A stretch of DNA of 64,000 nucleotides from Acanthacorydalis orientalis (lineage: Eukaryota > Arthropoda > Insecta > Megaloptera > Corydalidae), in NCBI GenBank assembly GCA_034766995.1, contig CM068313.1, positions 1,707,501 to 1,771,500 on the forward strand, given 5' to 3'. The notes under the pieces were generated by a model. That model saw nothing but the letters and a program-made list of their open reading frames with translations. It ran no database searches and was not told the DNA's origin. The translations under genes and the position numbers were made by a program. Of the stretch, positions 11,330 to 21,900 are shown piece after piece (position 1 is the first letter of the stretch; the number at the start of each line of letters is the position of its first letter).

Positions 11330-11960
11330 AAAGATAATATTTTTTCAATCGAAATTGTTTCGTTTAGAAAAATATTTCTGAAAATGTAAAAAATCCGATT
11401 TTCTGTGTAGCAATTTGAAATTAAAAATTCTCAGTTTTCTGCCGGAAAAAGTAATAATATTGCAAAAAAATATAGAATTCTTACTAAAACGTATTGTATG
11501 TCTAGAAATCTTATTTTGGAGGCAAAAAACGATTTTGAAAAAGTGTAGATTTTTCATCAAAAATTGCATACTATGGGTCGTAGATTTTGGTCGAAAAATG
11601 AAAAACGAAAATCGACCAATTTTTCAGCATGAACAGAACTGTGAAGGTGTAAATAGATACGTATCGTTAAAAAACATGGCTTTATAGCAAAACGGTCATG
11701 ATTTTCAATTTTGAAAAATGAAAAATCCTGTTTTCTGTTCGAAACTTGTAAATACAACCATAACTCGACATTTTTTTTAGAAAAAATTACCACTAAACCC
11801 AAAAAACCGGTATGTTTCATATTAGAAAACGATATTATTTCAATGAAAATCCTGTCATTTCGGAGAAGAAATCCGAAAATGTGTAAAAACGATACTTTCT
11901 CACCAACTGAACTCGATTCTAAATAAAACGATTTTATCTTAACACTTGAAAATTACTAAA
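11330..11960 (+). repeat. degenerate member of the ~512-bp repeat family
   Basis: Carries TTTTTCATCAAAAATTGCAT and GGTCGTAGATTTTGGTC followed by AAAAATGAAAAACGAAAAT, matching the core of the ~512-bp tandem repeats at 22.2-23.9 and 55.5-57.5 kb, and more closely the copy at 2485-2910. It interrupts or abuts the mariner relic. The short overlapping frames within it are A/T-rich artefacts. Confidence 0.6.
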
Positions 11961-12089
11961 GAAAACATTTTTAAATTATTTCATAAATTTTCTTGTATAA
12001 TATCTTATAAATATTTGAAACGTTTTTAAACATTCATATTGAAATATCACTCTTTAACAATCATTATAAACAGATGACGTACGCTGATT

Positions 12090-12835
12090 ACCTAACAATT
12101 AATTTATTATGGTCTTATTATTAAGTATTTCAACGCTATAATGTTACATCCAGCAAATCTAATCGACGGGTGCCATGAACTCACATTCTCCTCCCAGGAA
12201 TATAATTAACGTGTGCTATGGACAAAGATGTGCATTTTGTATTAATCGTTTTATAGTAATCGCAGCAACCTTTCGAATGTTTACCATATTTTCATTTGTT
12301 CATTTATTATAATAATACTGTACGTAAGAAATAAAATCAGAGACTACTTGTGACCCTGTTAATGGATTCGAAATATAACTCTTGTTTTCTAGTTAACAAA
12401 CGGTGGAGTAAATGTTATTATCAGTGATTTATAAATTAATTAATGATTATTATTTATCAACTAAGCCTTGCAATACATCTTCTATAATATGGATTGTGTT
12501 TATATATCATTCCATCTTTTTTCTTCTTGCATTCTTGAATATAACTATCTTTGTTTTTTGTTTATTCATCTTTCAATTATTGACTGTTTTTTTTTAATTA
12601 TTTAATGTGTTTAGTTTGGTTTGTAAGTCTTGAATACCTGACATATCAATACTTGACTAATATATCAATTTATTATAGTGTTATTATTAAACCTTTTAGC
12701 ACTATTACATGCATGCGGAGAATCAAATCGACGCGTGCCATGATCTCGCATCGTCCAAGCAATATAATTAACGAGTGCTGTGGACAAATATGTGATTTTT
12801 TTTAATCGTTTAAGCCGTATTGTACATCTACAAAT
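12090..12835 (+). repeat. dispersed repeat, copy 2
   Basis: Same-orientation partner of 1790-2480, with small indels. Marks: TTTATTATGGTCTTATTATT, GACAAAGATGTGCATTTTGT, AGACTACTTGTGACCCTGTT. In both copies the dispersed repeat lies within 150 bp of a ~512-family member, but on opposite sides of it. Confidence 0.75.
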
Positions 12836-12865
12836 AAACAAAAAACAAAGATAATTATATTCAAG
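12534..12865. repeat. 33-bp inverted repeat pair (12534-12566 / 12833-12865)
   Basis: CTTGAATATAACTATC... on the left and its reverse complement on the right differ at one of 33 positions, with a 266-bp spacer. The left arm is part of the dispersed repeat; the right arm is an extra inverted copy just beyond its end. Confidence 0.8.
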
Positions 12866-13219
12866 GATTATCGTTTATTTGTTTATTGTTTTTTTGTCTA
12901 TTTCCCTTTTGATTATCGACTGTTTGTGTATTTTTTGATTATTTAATGTGTTTAGTTTGCTCTGTACATCTTTTCCGCTCCTAGCAAAAGTTTGAAAGCC
13001 GTCAACACAATTATATTAACATTAATTCCCGGCCTTCTCTGTCCTCTTCATTGAAATTTGTTTCATCGCACACTATCTGTCTTTTTATTAATCAATTCAA
13101 CTTTTGTAATATTGGGTCCTGTTCTCATACTAATAATTGTTCTATTTGTATACTGACACGGTTTTTATACACTGAGGTCCTTGAAATAAATATTTATCAC
13201 ACACTCTAATTTTGTAGGT
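12866..13219. other. AT-rich DNA, nothing recognised
   Basis: No convincing reading frame or repeat partner seen. Confidence 0.45.
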
Positions 13220-13237
13220 TATATATCTATCTATTTA

Positions 13238-13306
<69 letters not shown>

Positions 13307-13308
13307 TT
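13220..13308. repeat. (TCTA)n to (TA)n compound microsatellite
   Basis: Interrupted ATCT units at about 13223-13256 pass into about 45 bp of pure TA. Confidence 0.95.
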
Positions 13309-13984
13309 ATAATAATCGGTGTCAGTTTCACGCCAAGAAAACATCTCACTCGTGTGACTAACGTGTGAATCGAGTGTAATAAAAGTCAAGAATGAACGGC
13401 GCCGAAAGACAGTGTTTAACAGGCGTTCCACCCTCGCGGAAACATCCTTCCAGACGTCGTCCATCATTCACACGGTGCAGCGACCCGCGCACGCACGTCC
13501 TGATAAACGGATATTATCACGTGAGCGGATTTTTTAATATGTTTGATGATACCTGGTACGGACGATATCGGCGTTCCCAGGGCGCGGGGATCGATTAAAC
13601 TGCAACGCGTTTCGCATTATTGCCAGTTATGAGCGCGTGTTCGATCCACGCGCGGAACTTCACACGCTGTATCATAATGAAGAGTATAATGGAGACTGTT
13701 TAATCATTGTGTTATCTACACGACCTCATCATCGACGGTTCGGTCTTAACGTAAAGAATGATGATCCGTTTAGCAATTTGTATACTTAGTCTGTACTCGT
13801 TCAGTCGATTCGAAGTTTTCAATTCGTCAACAATAGAAATTAATCGGATCTATTTAGCTTCTGATATTCTTTGTGGATGTCACGTGAGAAGGCTGTGCCG
13901 AACGCACTGAATATTCACGTGTCGTTTCTCGATCTATTTTATAAATTAGTATGAAATCATTGTCAATCCATAGATAATAATGAG
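13309..13984. other. unique DNA with a CpG-rich core, no recognised gene
   Basis: The core at about 13390-13680 has CpG-rich sequence (GGCGCCG, CGCGCACGCACG, GGGCGCGGGG). The open frames here overlap on opposite strands and show no family motif. It could be regulatory or an unrecognised exon; the sequence alone does not decide. Confidence 0.4.
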
Positions 13985-14880
13985 TGTCATACAAGTAGAT
14001 TACACTGTGTCTATTATACATAAACTGTTTGTAAAAATAGTTATAGTGAGCGCTGGAACTTGCATATAATTGTTATTGATACGAAAAAAATATAACAACA
14101 CTAGAATCAGAGTAAGCTAGGACATACAATACGTCATTCAGTTGTCTCTTCGACTGTCAAACATGTATTATAATTTCATGTTTCATTCTTAATTACAACA
14201 CAAAAACGATAAGGTGATTAATTATAAGAGCAAGTTATAATGTGTTTTAACCCCGTGTGTACTGAATCAATTAAAATGCCAAATGGAACGATTAGCAGAA
14301 AAAACTTGAATGTTATTTATAGTAACTTAATCAACATCTTAAAATATTAAACTCATATATACTTTGATAAACAGTTTAGATTGTTATAAACTTTTGAAAT
14401 ACATCTACCTCAGTCATTGTTATCAATAATAAACAGTAATGAAAGTATGTCATACTAGTACATTACACTGCTATTATACATAAACTGTTTGTGAAAATAG
14501 TTATAGTGAGCGCTGGAACTTGCATGTAATTGTTAGATACGAAAAAATATAACACTAGAATCAGAGTAAGCTAGGACATACAATACGTCATTCAGTTGTC
14601 TCGTCGACTGTCAAACATGTATTATAATTTCAAGTTTTATTCTTAATTACAAAACAAAAACGATAAGGTGATTAATTATAAGAACAAGTTATATTGTGTT
14701 TTAACCCCGTGTGTACGGCAAGCTCTAGGACAGAATACATGAGAATTCTCGTGATCCGTCCGCAATGTGTTAAAGTATTAAACTCATATATGCTTTGATA
14801 AACAGTTTAGATTGTTATAAACTTTTGAAACACGTTTACCTCAGTAATTGCTATCAACAATAAACAATAATAACAAAACA
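13985..14880 (+). repeat. local tandem duplication, ~450-bp unit, two copies
   Basis: 13985-14440 and 14447-14880 share GTTATAGTGAGCGCTGGAAC, AGAGTAAGCTAGGACATACA, ACGTCATTCAGTTGTCTC, TTTTAACCCCGTGTGTAC and AACAGTTTAGATTGTTATAA in the same order. Copies differ by small indels and one replaced stretch (14260-14340 versus 14715-14770). Confidence 0.85.
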
Positions 14881-15152
14881 CTAATAAACGAGTTATAGCT
14901 CGTTTTGGTTCAACAATTTCGATTTTTATTATTAATTCATGTAAATTATTATCGAAAGCATGTGAATTTCAGAATAGTTTTTTTATTATTATTACTGATT
15001 TGACATAGAATTTTCGTGAGGTGGAAGATCAATCATTTGATTATCTAGTACCAGTGTTTGTGTACGATACTTAAAAGTCTCGACAGAACATAAATGATTA
15101 ATATTTGTTTAAGGTGTCATTCTGACACTAATAGAAAAATAAATAGAATTAC
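14881..15152. other. AT-rich DNA, nothing recognised
   Basis: No gene or repeat partner seen. Confidence 0.4.
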
Positions 15153-15201
15153 CTTTCGTGAAATAATCGCATGACGGCAGCACCGGAGCGAATCCATTTT
15201 T
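15153..15201 (-). CDS. candidate 49-nt internal exon, unknown gene
   Basis: On the minus strand a TTTTATTTTTGTTTCAG acceptor is followed by 49 nt of balanced composition (AAAAATGGATTCGCTCCGGT...) and then a GTAATT donor. The GC content drops sharply on both sides, as at real small exons. All three frames are open; one reads KNGFAPVLPSCDYFTK, another KMDSLRCCRHAIISRK. I recognise no family and cannot choose the frame. It lies antisense to and upstream of the K2P exons, so it would belong to a different gene. A chance match to splice consensus is the main alternative. Confidence 0.3.
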
Positions 15202-15777
15202 CTGAAACAAAAATAAAAACAAATTACTTACGATTTGATACGAATTAAGGATGTATTGGAAGTATAAGGCACTAATGATAATAATGTTCGGGTGGTTTTT
15301 GTCTTTTTGGATCAGTTAAGCGTCTGTTCCACACTACTAGTTTCCACATGCGTGCCATTTTCAGACAGATGCTGGAGATTCGTCAGATCTAGTAGATTCT
15401 GAAGAATCTTCTAGATCTAACTAAGGATGACGACCGTACTGAAACTTATAGTGAAGAGTAGACATTTAACTCAGTCAAAAGGATGAAAAACATCGAGACA
15501 ACGTTCTAACAGGATCACAAGTATAAAAACGTACAATTATAATTATAATAATAAATTATTGATCTGATGAAGTTTACACTGCTGTTAAAGAATTCGAAAA
15601 TGTTGAAGACAAACATTTTTCAAATAAATTACTTTATTAAATTTAATTACAGGATAACTGTTCGATTTTATACGATGTAGTAGGCTCTGACTCTTTTCAG
15701 CACCATAAAATAATCGGGAATGTTCAATAAATTCTTATGCGCATCTAGGTGGCGGCGCCATCATCGCGCCAAAGTAC
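15202..15777. other. intergenic or intronic DNA with one short palindrome
   Basis: No gene seen. A palindrome at 15385-15418 has 16-bp arms (AGATCTAGTAGATTCT and its reverse complement with one mismatch) around a GA dinucleotide. Confidence 0.5.
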
Positions 15778-15880
15778 GGAAAAATCTGCCAGTCGAATTA
15801 TAAAGCTGTCAAGTGACATGAGGTATCGCTGATCAAGCTTGCTGCAACTGAAAAATACTTGTCGATAGTCAACTGGTTGT
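15778..15880 (+). repeat. short dispersed repeat, partner at 9747-9850
   Basis: Same ordered blocks as the partner. It lies about 110 bp upstream of the first K2P exon seen. Confidence 0.55.
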
Positions 15881-15988
15881 CAACAAGCTATCTTTGATCT
15901 GACCGCGAACGGTGTAACTAGATATAAGTATTATTAATTACAATGGCGAGCGTTTGAGACGGTTGAAGTATTGTTTCGATTGTTTCAG

Positions 15989-16140
15989 GTGTTCCAGCTT
16001 TTCGAACAGCGCGCGAAAGAGGAACGTATGCGCGAGCTTCGAGATACAGCGCACGCGGAACGCGGCCGATTAGTTAGTACGATTGTTAATAGCACGGACG
16101 TCACGAACATGGCGACGCTCGTCTCTATTGAACTACAAAG
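15989..16140 (+). CDS. K2P potassium channel, exon encoding the end of M1 and the extracellular cap
   Basis: A TTGTTTCAG acceptor (ends 15988) and a GTAATT donor (16141) bound a 152-nt exon: 50 full codons plus two bases. It reads VFQLFEQRAKEERMRELRD at its start. The F-x-x-x-E after a hydrophobic residue is the usual end of K2P transmembrane segment 1, and the charged helix after it fits the extracellular cap helix. An N-glycosylation sequon (NST) lies at residues 34-36, and the exon ends in IELQ plus the first two bases of an Arg codon. That codon is completed exactly by the exon at 17493. K2P channels are dimeric leak K+ channels of the plasma membrane. The exon for the N-terminus and M1 is not seen upstream in the window. 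Subfamily not identified; no cap cysteine is visible. Confidence 0.85.
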
Positions 16141-16917
16141 GTAATTTATCACATTTTTCAAGCTTGAAAGGAAGAAAAATATTTAACGATGTTCAATCTG
16201 ATTAAAATAATGATATTTAATCTGATTTAATCGTCTTAAATATTATCAATATATTTAATAATATTTAAAATCATTAAATGTTTTATCATTTTATATATTT
16301 TCTCTAACATATATGTTAGGTTATTAACATGAAATGCCCGATTTCCTAAACACATACATTTGACAGCTCCATCTCTGATATTTCACTTTGATTGACATTT
16401 CCTGTTTTTTTTTTTTTTTTTATTGTGAAGGTATACCACATTCTTTCAAACGCACGTTTTGGCTTGTGTTTAATTTCAATTAATTTTTAGGAAAATTTTC
16501 GTAAAACCATGGATAAGTCGAAAATCCGTATTATTTTCGAATATGAATTATCAGATATAATAAACTGAACTTTTGATTCGAAATCGGACATTTCATAATT
16601 AATGATCTAATATATATATATATATATATATATACATTTATATATATGTATATATACATTTATATATATATATGTATATACATATATACATGCATACACA
16701 CATAGACACACAGTTGTTCGTGTAAAAACAAATTACCCTCGTATAACCACTCAACGAAATATTTCACCGCGTACATTTCTACCTGCACCATTTTATAACC
16801 TAAACTTATAAAAAAAATAAAATGTGACGTACAGTTACGACGATATAATACATTATCACATGTAAAAAATACAATGACGAAATATTTATGCTCAACCACA
16901 TTTCATCCCTTATACGA

Positions 16918-16972
<55 letters not shown>

Positions 16973-17492
16973 TAGATACATAATACACATATAAAGGCAT
17001 ATACAGTATGCATGTGTATAGATTATAATTCTATCCAGCAGGCGACGAAAACTAGAAACATTTTCAATTTCAACGCTCACTGTTCGATTGTTTTTCGATA
17101 TAAAATCGCACGAAATGTAATAAAAAGTAACGTCGAAACGAATCAATATGCGATAAAAAAATTGATTTACATTTATAAATTTCGTTTTTTTTTATTTATA
17201 TTATTATAGACATACCCGCACATAAATTGTGTAATTTTCTATACAAAATTGTGTGTGTAATTTTCCGTCCGTCTACTATGAACATCGAACTAAATAAAAA
17301 CCGTGAATAGAGTACGTCCGGAAACGGGAACCGGAAATTAGTTGTGTTTTCCGGATATGTCTGAAATGTCGACTTCTCGGTATACAGAAAAACAGAACGT
17401 CGCGTTTTTCGAACGTACTCGATCGTTAACGTCGACGTCGTCCTCTCGCTTGTTTCACGTAACGAGCGGTCGCTTTTTGTTTTTTTCTTTAG
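16141..17492 (+). other. intron between the two K2P exons
   Basis: This 1,352-bp phase-2 intron has a GTAATT donor and a TTTTTTTCTTTAG acceptor. It contains a poly-T run (about 16408-16423) and two (TA)n tracts (16608-16690 and 16918-16972) with short TG/CA steps. The open frames inside it are microsatellite or antisense artefacts. Confidence 0.8.
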
Positions 17493-17635
17493 GTACGAGC
17501 TCGCTCTACAGGAAGCCGTTTCGGGCGGACTGGAGGTGTCTTCCGAACTATCGCAGTTCGAGTTCAAGCCGATAAGTGAGGAATGGAGCATTCTGCACGC
17601 GGTGTTCTTCTCGTCGACGGTGCTCACGACAATAG
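17493..17635 (+). CDS. K2P potassium channel, exon encoding pore loop 1 up to the selectivity filter
   Basis: The exon starts after CTTTAG and ends at the GTACTG donor (17636). It completes the Arg codon from the previous exon and continues YELALQEAVSGGLE, then EEWSILHAVFFS followed by STVLTTIG. The W-x-x-x-x-A-x-FF-S-x-T-V-x-T-T-I-G run is the first pore helix and the start of the TIGYG filter, diagnostic of K2P channels. Only the first base of the first filter glycine is encoded here, so the intron is phase 1 within that codon; introns at this site are known in animal K2P genes. No continuation (a Y-G-x-x-x-P-x-T exon) is visible downstream to 64000. Frame, splice sites and motif all agree, so the family call is strong; orthology is not assigned. 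Confidence 0.9.
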
Positions 17636-17769
17636 GTACTGTTAAAGTTCGATAGTGTTTTTTTCTTTTTCATGAGCCGTGAAATAGCGTGCACAGTTTT
17701 AGAGTTTTTTTCTTTGGACAGTTTTCGTTCCATTTCCGTAATATATAAAGTACGACTCAACCATTAGAA

Positions 17770-18330
17770 CAGTTGCGTTCGGATTCTATGGCCTTCTGTA
17801 GTCTACCGGGTAAGATCCGGATTCATTTGTGAACGAAAGATGTCTGTGTGGAGGCAATGAAATCGTCAATTCGTTTCCATATCTCAGTCGCGTCTCGAAA
17901 GCGCTGACTAGCTAAAGACTTCTGCGTTGCCTGGAATTAATGATAATCCGAAGGATTCAAGTCGCTTGCGGAAGAACTTCTTAATCCAAGTCAAAGATGA
18001 TTTTCTAAGAAGTCAGAACAACATGCGGCCTAGCGTTTCCGTGCATCAAAATTGCCTTCCGGTCTCCTTATTTACTAAATTGTCTCTTCTGTACCGTTTC
18101 GCATGCCAAACGATTCAATTGACGACCATAGTGCTTGTCAGTAACAGTTTCATCCGTTTAGAGGATTTTGTAAAAGACAACAACTTCAAATCCCATCAGA
18201 TGGACAGGAGGACATTTTTGGCATAGATGTTCTATTTTTCCGATAATGTCGATACCTGGTTTCTTGGTCCAGAACCTGATCCGTCTGACCCTCACCCTCA
18301 TCCTTCGAATAGACAGTTGATATAAGAAGA
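17770..18330 (-). pseudogene. mariner transposase, degenerate catalytic half
   Basis: Minus-strand translation across several frames gives fragments in mariner order: NIYAKNVLLSI followed by a stop and WD, then KHYGRQLNRL, AILMHGNARPHV, DLNPSDYH, and QRFRDATEIWKRIDDFIAS with an LQKAIES tail. These correspond to the catalytic core and C-terminus of DD34D mariner transposases. The second catalytic Asp (HDNARPH in active copies) is Gly here, while the third (SDYH) remains. Several stops and frameshifts make it dead. It lies antisense within the K2P intron. The 5' half and terminal repeats are not evident. Confidence 0.85.
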
Positions 18331-18484
18331 CAAAGACTAATAGCGCGATGAAATAAAATTCTGTTTCTTTTTTTCTTATGAATTATACGTTTTGAAACAT
18401 TTAACAAAATCTACAAGTACTGACAATTGTTATATTTTTATAAACATTACGAATAGTATACCTTTAATACTTTCAAAATCTATC

Positions 18485-19275
18485 TTTTTGAAACCAAAGT
18501 GATAAAATAACAACATGCAGTCTCGGTTTATAAGACTGATTCTATATACTTGAGAAAGAGTAGGGAGATACCGTTAATGAAGAGTGAAAGAGAGAAAGTG
18601 TGAGTGACAGACAATCCGTATCATTTTTTTCCACGGCTGGCTTTGATTTCACCGCATTTACACAATTGAGAAAATCACCGACTGCACAACAAGTGACATT
18701 CCATTGAATTAAAGACTGAAAAAAGGCAAATTATGGCACAGGCCTAATTCGATGTAATAACCTCCCGATGTACAAATTAACTTGTTGGATGGATTAGGTC
18801 GATAGAAAAATAATTGCAGTTTTTTTATAAGAATTTGAAGGACATAAACCGCAATTATTTTTCTATCGACCTAATAGGAAGGTCTGTCACCTAACTTTAT
18901 GTATAGTACGCTTAACTGCATATCAATATAAACAAAGTATATGTAAAAATATGTAGTATTTATTTAATAAATATGTACTAAACCAATAAAAACGCTTCAA
19001 ATGAAAATATAAATTTAATCCTCGGCCTGAATTGAATACATTTCAAATTGTGAAAGAAATAACAACATGCAGTCTTGGTTCACAAGAGTGAATCTGTATA
19101 CTGTACGAGTAAGGAGATACCACTAATAAAGAGTGTAAGAGAAAAAGAGTGAGTACATGTCAACAATACATATCATTTCGTTTATTCAATATCTCCCAGC
19201 TGGCTTTGATTTTACAATCGAGAAAGTCACCGACTGCACAGCAAGCGACATTCCGTTAAATTATGATTGAACTCT
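18485..19275 (+). repeat. two diverged direct copies (18485-18725 and 19055-19275)
   Basis: Both copies begin ATAACAACATGCAGTCT and share GGGAGATACC/AGGAGATACC, a GAGAxAAAGxGTGAGT-like run, GGCTGGCTTTGATTT, ACCGACTGCACA and GACATTCC in order. They are about 570 bp apart. The interval between them holds the perfect hairpin at 18793-18875. Confidence 0.75.
18793..18875. repeat. perfect 25-bp inverted repeat (hairpin)
   Basis: ATTAGGTCGATAGAAAAATA then ATTGC (18793-18817) is exactly reverse-complemented at 18851-18875, with a 33-nt loop. It could be a tiny foldback element, a cruciform or a small-RNA hairpin. Nothing in the sequence decides between them. Confidence 0.9.
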
Positions 19276-19825
19276 CTGTAAAACAGTGTTGCAAACATCA
19301 ATAATAATTTACGAACAATATATTCTACTCGAAGCTAACATACGCGAAAAATATAAAACAAATGACACTATTTCTACAAGCCAGCCATGCATCGTTAATA
19401 TTTTAGAAGCAACTCCGATCAAAAGAATAACACATTGCATCGGTACCACGACCGAACACGCCTATGAAAATTGTAAAAACAATGAACGACGAAAACAGAA
19501 ACGAATCGTGTCGCGCTGTCACGCGCGCTGACGAATTTAAAATGCCGACGTTCAATTATTCAACAGGCGTACGTACAGGATCCGCACCGACCGTGTACGT
19601 ACACAATATTACTGGCACCTATCTATATACTCGTGCGCAGACAGATAGGTAGAGATTCGAGCGCTGAGAGCCGGTCGTAAATAAATTAAATCGAGCATAG
19701 AAGGAATAGAGACGAACGATGCGGAATAAGAGAGCCGGCGTGTACGGAGAGTGCAGGTTTTATAGCTGGAGAGCAGAAGTGGAAACTTTGCCGAATGAAT
19801 AAATAAAATTAGACCTCTGGATGAT

Positions 19826-19827
<2 letters not shown>
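19276..19827. other. intronic DNA, no recognised gene
   Basis: Open frames of 60-80 codons at 19286-19531 and 19464-19652 have no motif and overlap each other. The stretch from 19500 to 19760 is somewhat richer in GC. Confidence 0.45.

Positions 19828-19861
<34 letters not shown>
19828..19861. repeat. (TA)n microsatellite
   Basis: About 17 TA units, immediately before a Tc1-like relic. Confidence 0.95.
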
Positions 19862-19863
<2 letters not shown>

Positions 19864-19889
19864 GAGGGATACTTTTTGTATTCGCGGAA

Positions 19890-20275
19890 TGAGACAGAAG
19901 ATTAATTTTCATCGTGAAGGTCGCATATCAGTGTGGTGAAAGCCTAACTCAGAATTAAAAAAAAGAATTTATTATCTACTGTTAAATATGGGGATGTTGG
20001 GATCATCTAAAATGGGGTTGTATGACGGACTTTGATGTTGGGGAACTTGTGTTTATTACCACGATAATGGATAAAATAGGTTATTGGAACATTTTACAGA
20101 ATAACCTAAAGTACCGAACAACTGCGTTGTGCAAATGATTTCTGTTTGTAGCAAGATTATAATCCTATAACCGCACATATAGTGCAGGAACGGATTCTAT
20201 ATGACACTCCTCACGCATTAAACACCCCACCATAATCGCCTGATATAAATCTGATCGAGCATTTGTTGTGATTCA
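19890..20275 (+). pseudogene. Tc1-like transposase relic, catalytic half
   Basis: Plus-strand translation over shifting frames gives KPNSELK, then KNLLSTVKYGDVGII, then NDFCL-stop-QDYNPITAHIVQERIL, YDTPHALNTPP, SPDINLIEHLL. This follows the order of a Tc1 catalytic domain: the V-K-x-G strand, the second Asp in QD(N)xP, a K/I-T-A helix, and the final S-P-D-L-N-P-I-E-H with the catalytic Glu. There are at least five in-frame stops and a frameshift after the lysine run. The N-terminal DNA-binding half and terminal repeats are absent. It lies in the presumed K2P intron. Confidence 0.8.
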
Positions 20276-20802
20276 CTAGTAGGCATATGTCACTCACTTA
20301 TAGCGCCGATACATTTCTCTGGCTAGGGAATGCAAATACCGACAGGCGGCACTACTAATAGGTAGGATCTCTGACTTCTCTCAGTCCTCTATTCGCTCTT
20401 GTCGCACTCATTTTTTACATGCGTATTACATTTGCCCCACAGTGGACAATCAGCATAGGAGATACCGAACATTTCCGGTAATTTTAAAAACTCGCGTTCA
20501 GAAATACCGATCTACTAGTAGCGCCACTACATCAATAGTTTACAGAGTAGTTGCCACGACTGCGAGGCGAGTAGCGTAGGCCTGTTTACTGGATAAAATA
20601 ATAAGAGAACATCATTTTCACAACGAATTTCAGCTAAAAGTGATCATTGTAGACGAACGTAAAAATAGGACAGAGAATGACTGAAAAATTGGTTTTATAA
20701 ATGCCAAAGAGGCTAAAAGAGGCGATTAAAAGAAAACGATTACCAGATATGTTAACTTTAATATTTTATTTAGTGATTGAAAGTTGATTGGAATTTTATA
20801 AT
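20276..20802. other. intronic DNA, nothing recognised
   Basis: Unique sequence outside the left inverted arm. It has some CpG-containing words (GGCGGCACTACTAATAG, GTAGCGCCACTAC) but no gene or repeat partner that I could identify. Confidence 0.4.
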
Positions 20803-21460
20803 GAATAGTAGGCTGAAAAACATATATCTAATTAATAATTTCATAAATAGAAAATAAGTGGCTTTGAAAACATTCTCTGTTTAAAGATATCGCTTGTTTT
20901 TCGAACACCGCCGACTACGATAGAAATATAAAAATGAGGTAATAAGCAAGTTTTCACATCTGGTGTATCTACACACTTTTTTCTCAGAATACAGACATTG
21001 TTTAAATGAATATAGGCCTATATCTCGATTCGTACACATCTGTGTAATTCCAAGGAGTATTTTATTAAAGTGCGGACATTTTCAAAGAAGTTACAGGCCT
21101 GGATCTGCATAGAAAGTGCTCTGCATGACCATACGAATTTTTTTCTTAAAATACAGACCATCTTCGAGGAGTTATCAACCTTTAACTTAGTGTACACGCC
21201 TTTGTGTGGCTGTTATATTTGTTTCGTTGAAACACAAGACCTCGCCGTGGGAATAAAGGCTCATATATTTATATACTATATTCTGTAAATCCATATGAAT
21301 TTTTTTCTCGAAGTACGGAAAGTTTGGAGGAAGTCACAAGCACATATCTACATATAAAGTGCTTTATGTGACTACACGGATTTTTTGTCTCGAAGTAAAG
21401 CTCTCTCCGAGGATCTGTAGTCCCATAACTCATAGTACAATGCTTTGTGTGAATGTTAAC
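20803..21460 (+). repeat. left arm of a ~0.66-kb inverted repeat pair
   Basis: Reverse complement of 59087-59750 with scattered differences. Outer end: GAATAGTAGGCTGAAAAACA here pairs with TTTCTCAGCCTACTATTC on the right. Inner marks: ACCGCCGACTACGATAGAAA, TCCAAGGAGTATTTTATTAA, GGAGTTATCAACC and TCTCTCCGAGGATCTGTAGT. Similarity stops at the outer edge. No target-site duplication is seen. The outer 150 bp is not 81-bp satellite; the rest is. Confidence 0.85.
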
Positions 21461-21900
21461 ACTGTATCATGAACTACAAGCCCATATCTCGATATACAAT
21501 GTTCTATGCGACAATATTTTTTTCTTTACGGTACAGACACTGTACAAAGAACTACAGGCCGAAATCTCGATATATAATGCTCTGTGAGAACACATGAATT
21601 TTTTTCTTAAAACAATGGCTCTTTACAACGAAATACAGGACCATAACTTGATATATGAAGCTTTGTACGGCCACCCAATTTTTTTCATGCACTACAGACC
21701 CTCGCCGATGAATTACAGTTCCACATCTTGTTATACAACTAATTGTGCGGCCACACGATTTTTTTCTTTAAGGTATAGACACTTTACCATGAACTACGAG
21801 CCTATAACATGATACACAAAGTTCTTTGCGAACACTCGAATTCTTTTTTGAAGTACCGACGCTACAAGCAACTTCAGGGCCATACTTTGATATATAACAT
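20960..21900 (-). repeat. 81-bp satellite family, diverged array in reverse orientation
   Basis: About 11-12 degenerate units on the minus strand: T-tracts followed by CT (TTTTTTTCTTAAAATACAGA), then an ACTACAGGCCxxxATCTCGATATA-like block. They are the reverse complement of the unit layout in arrays 2 and 6. The left two thirds are part of the inverted arm. Confidence 0.8.

Noticed and set aside
17196..17627. 143-codon minus-strand frame
   Set aside because: Antisense to the K2P exon and intron. The plus-strand exon with matching splice sites and the pore motif explains this region.
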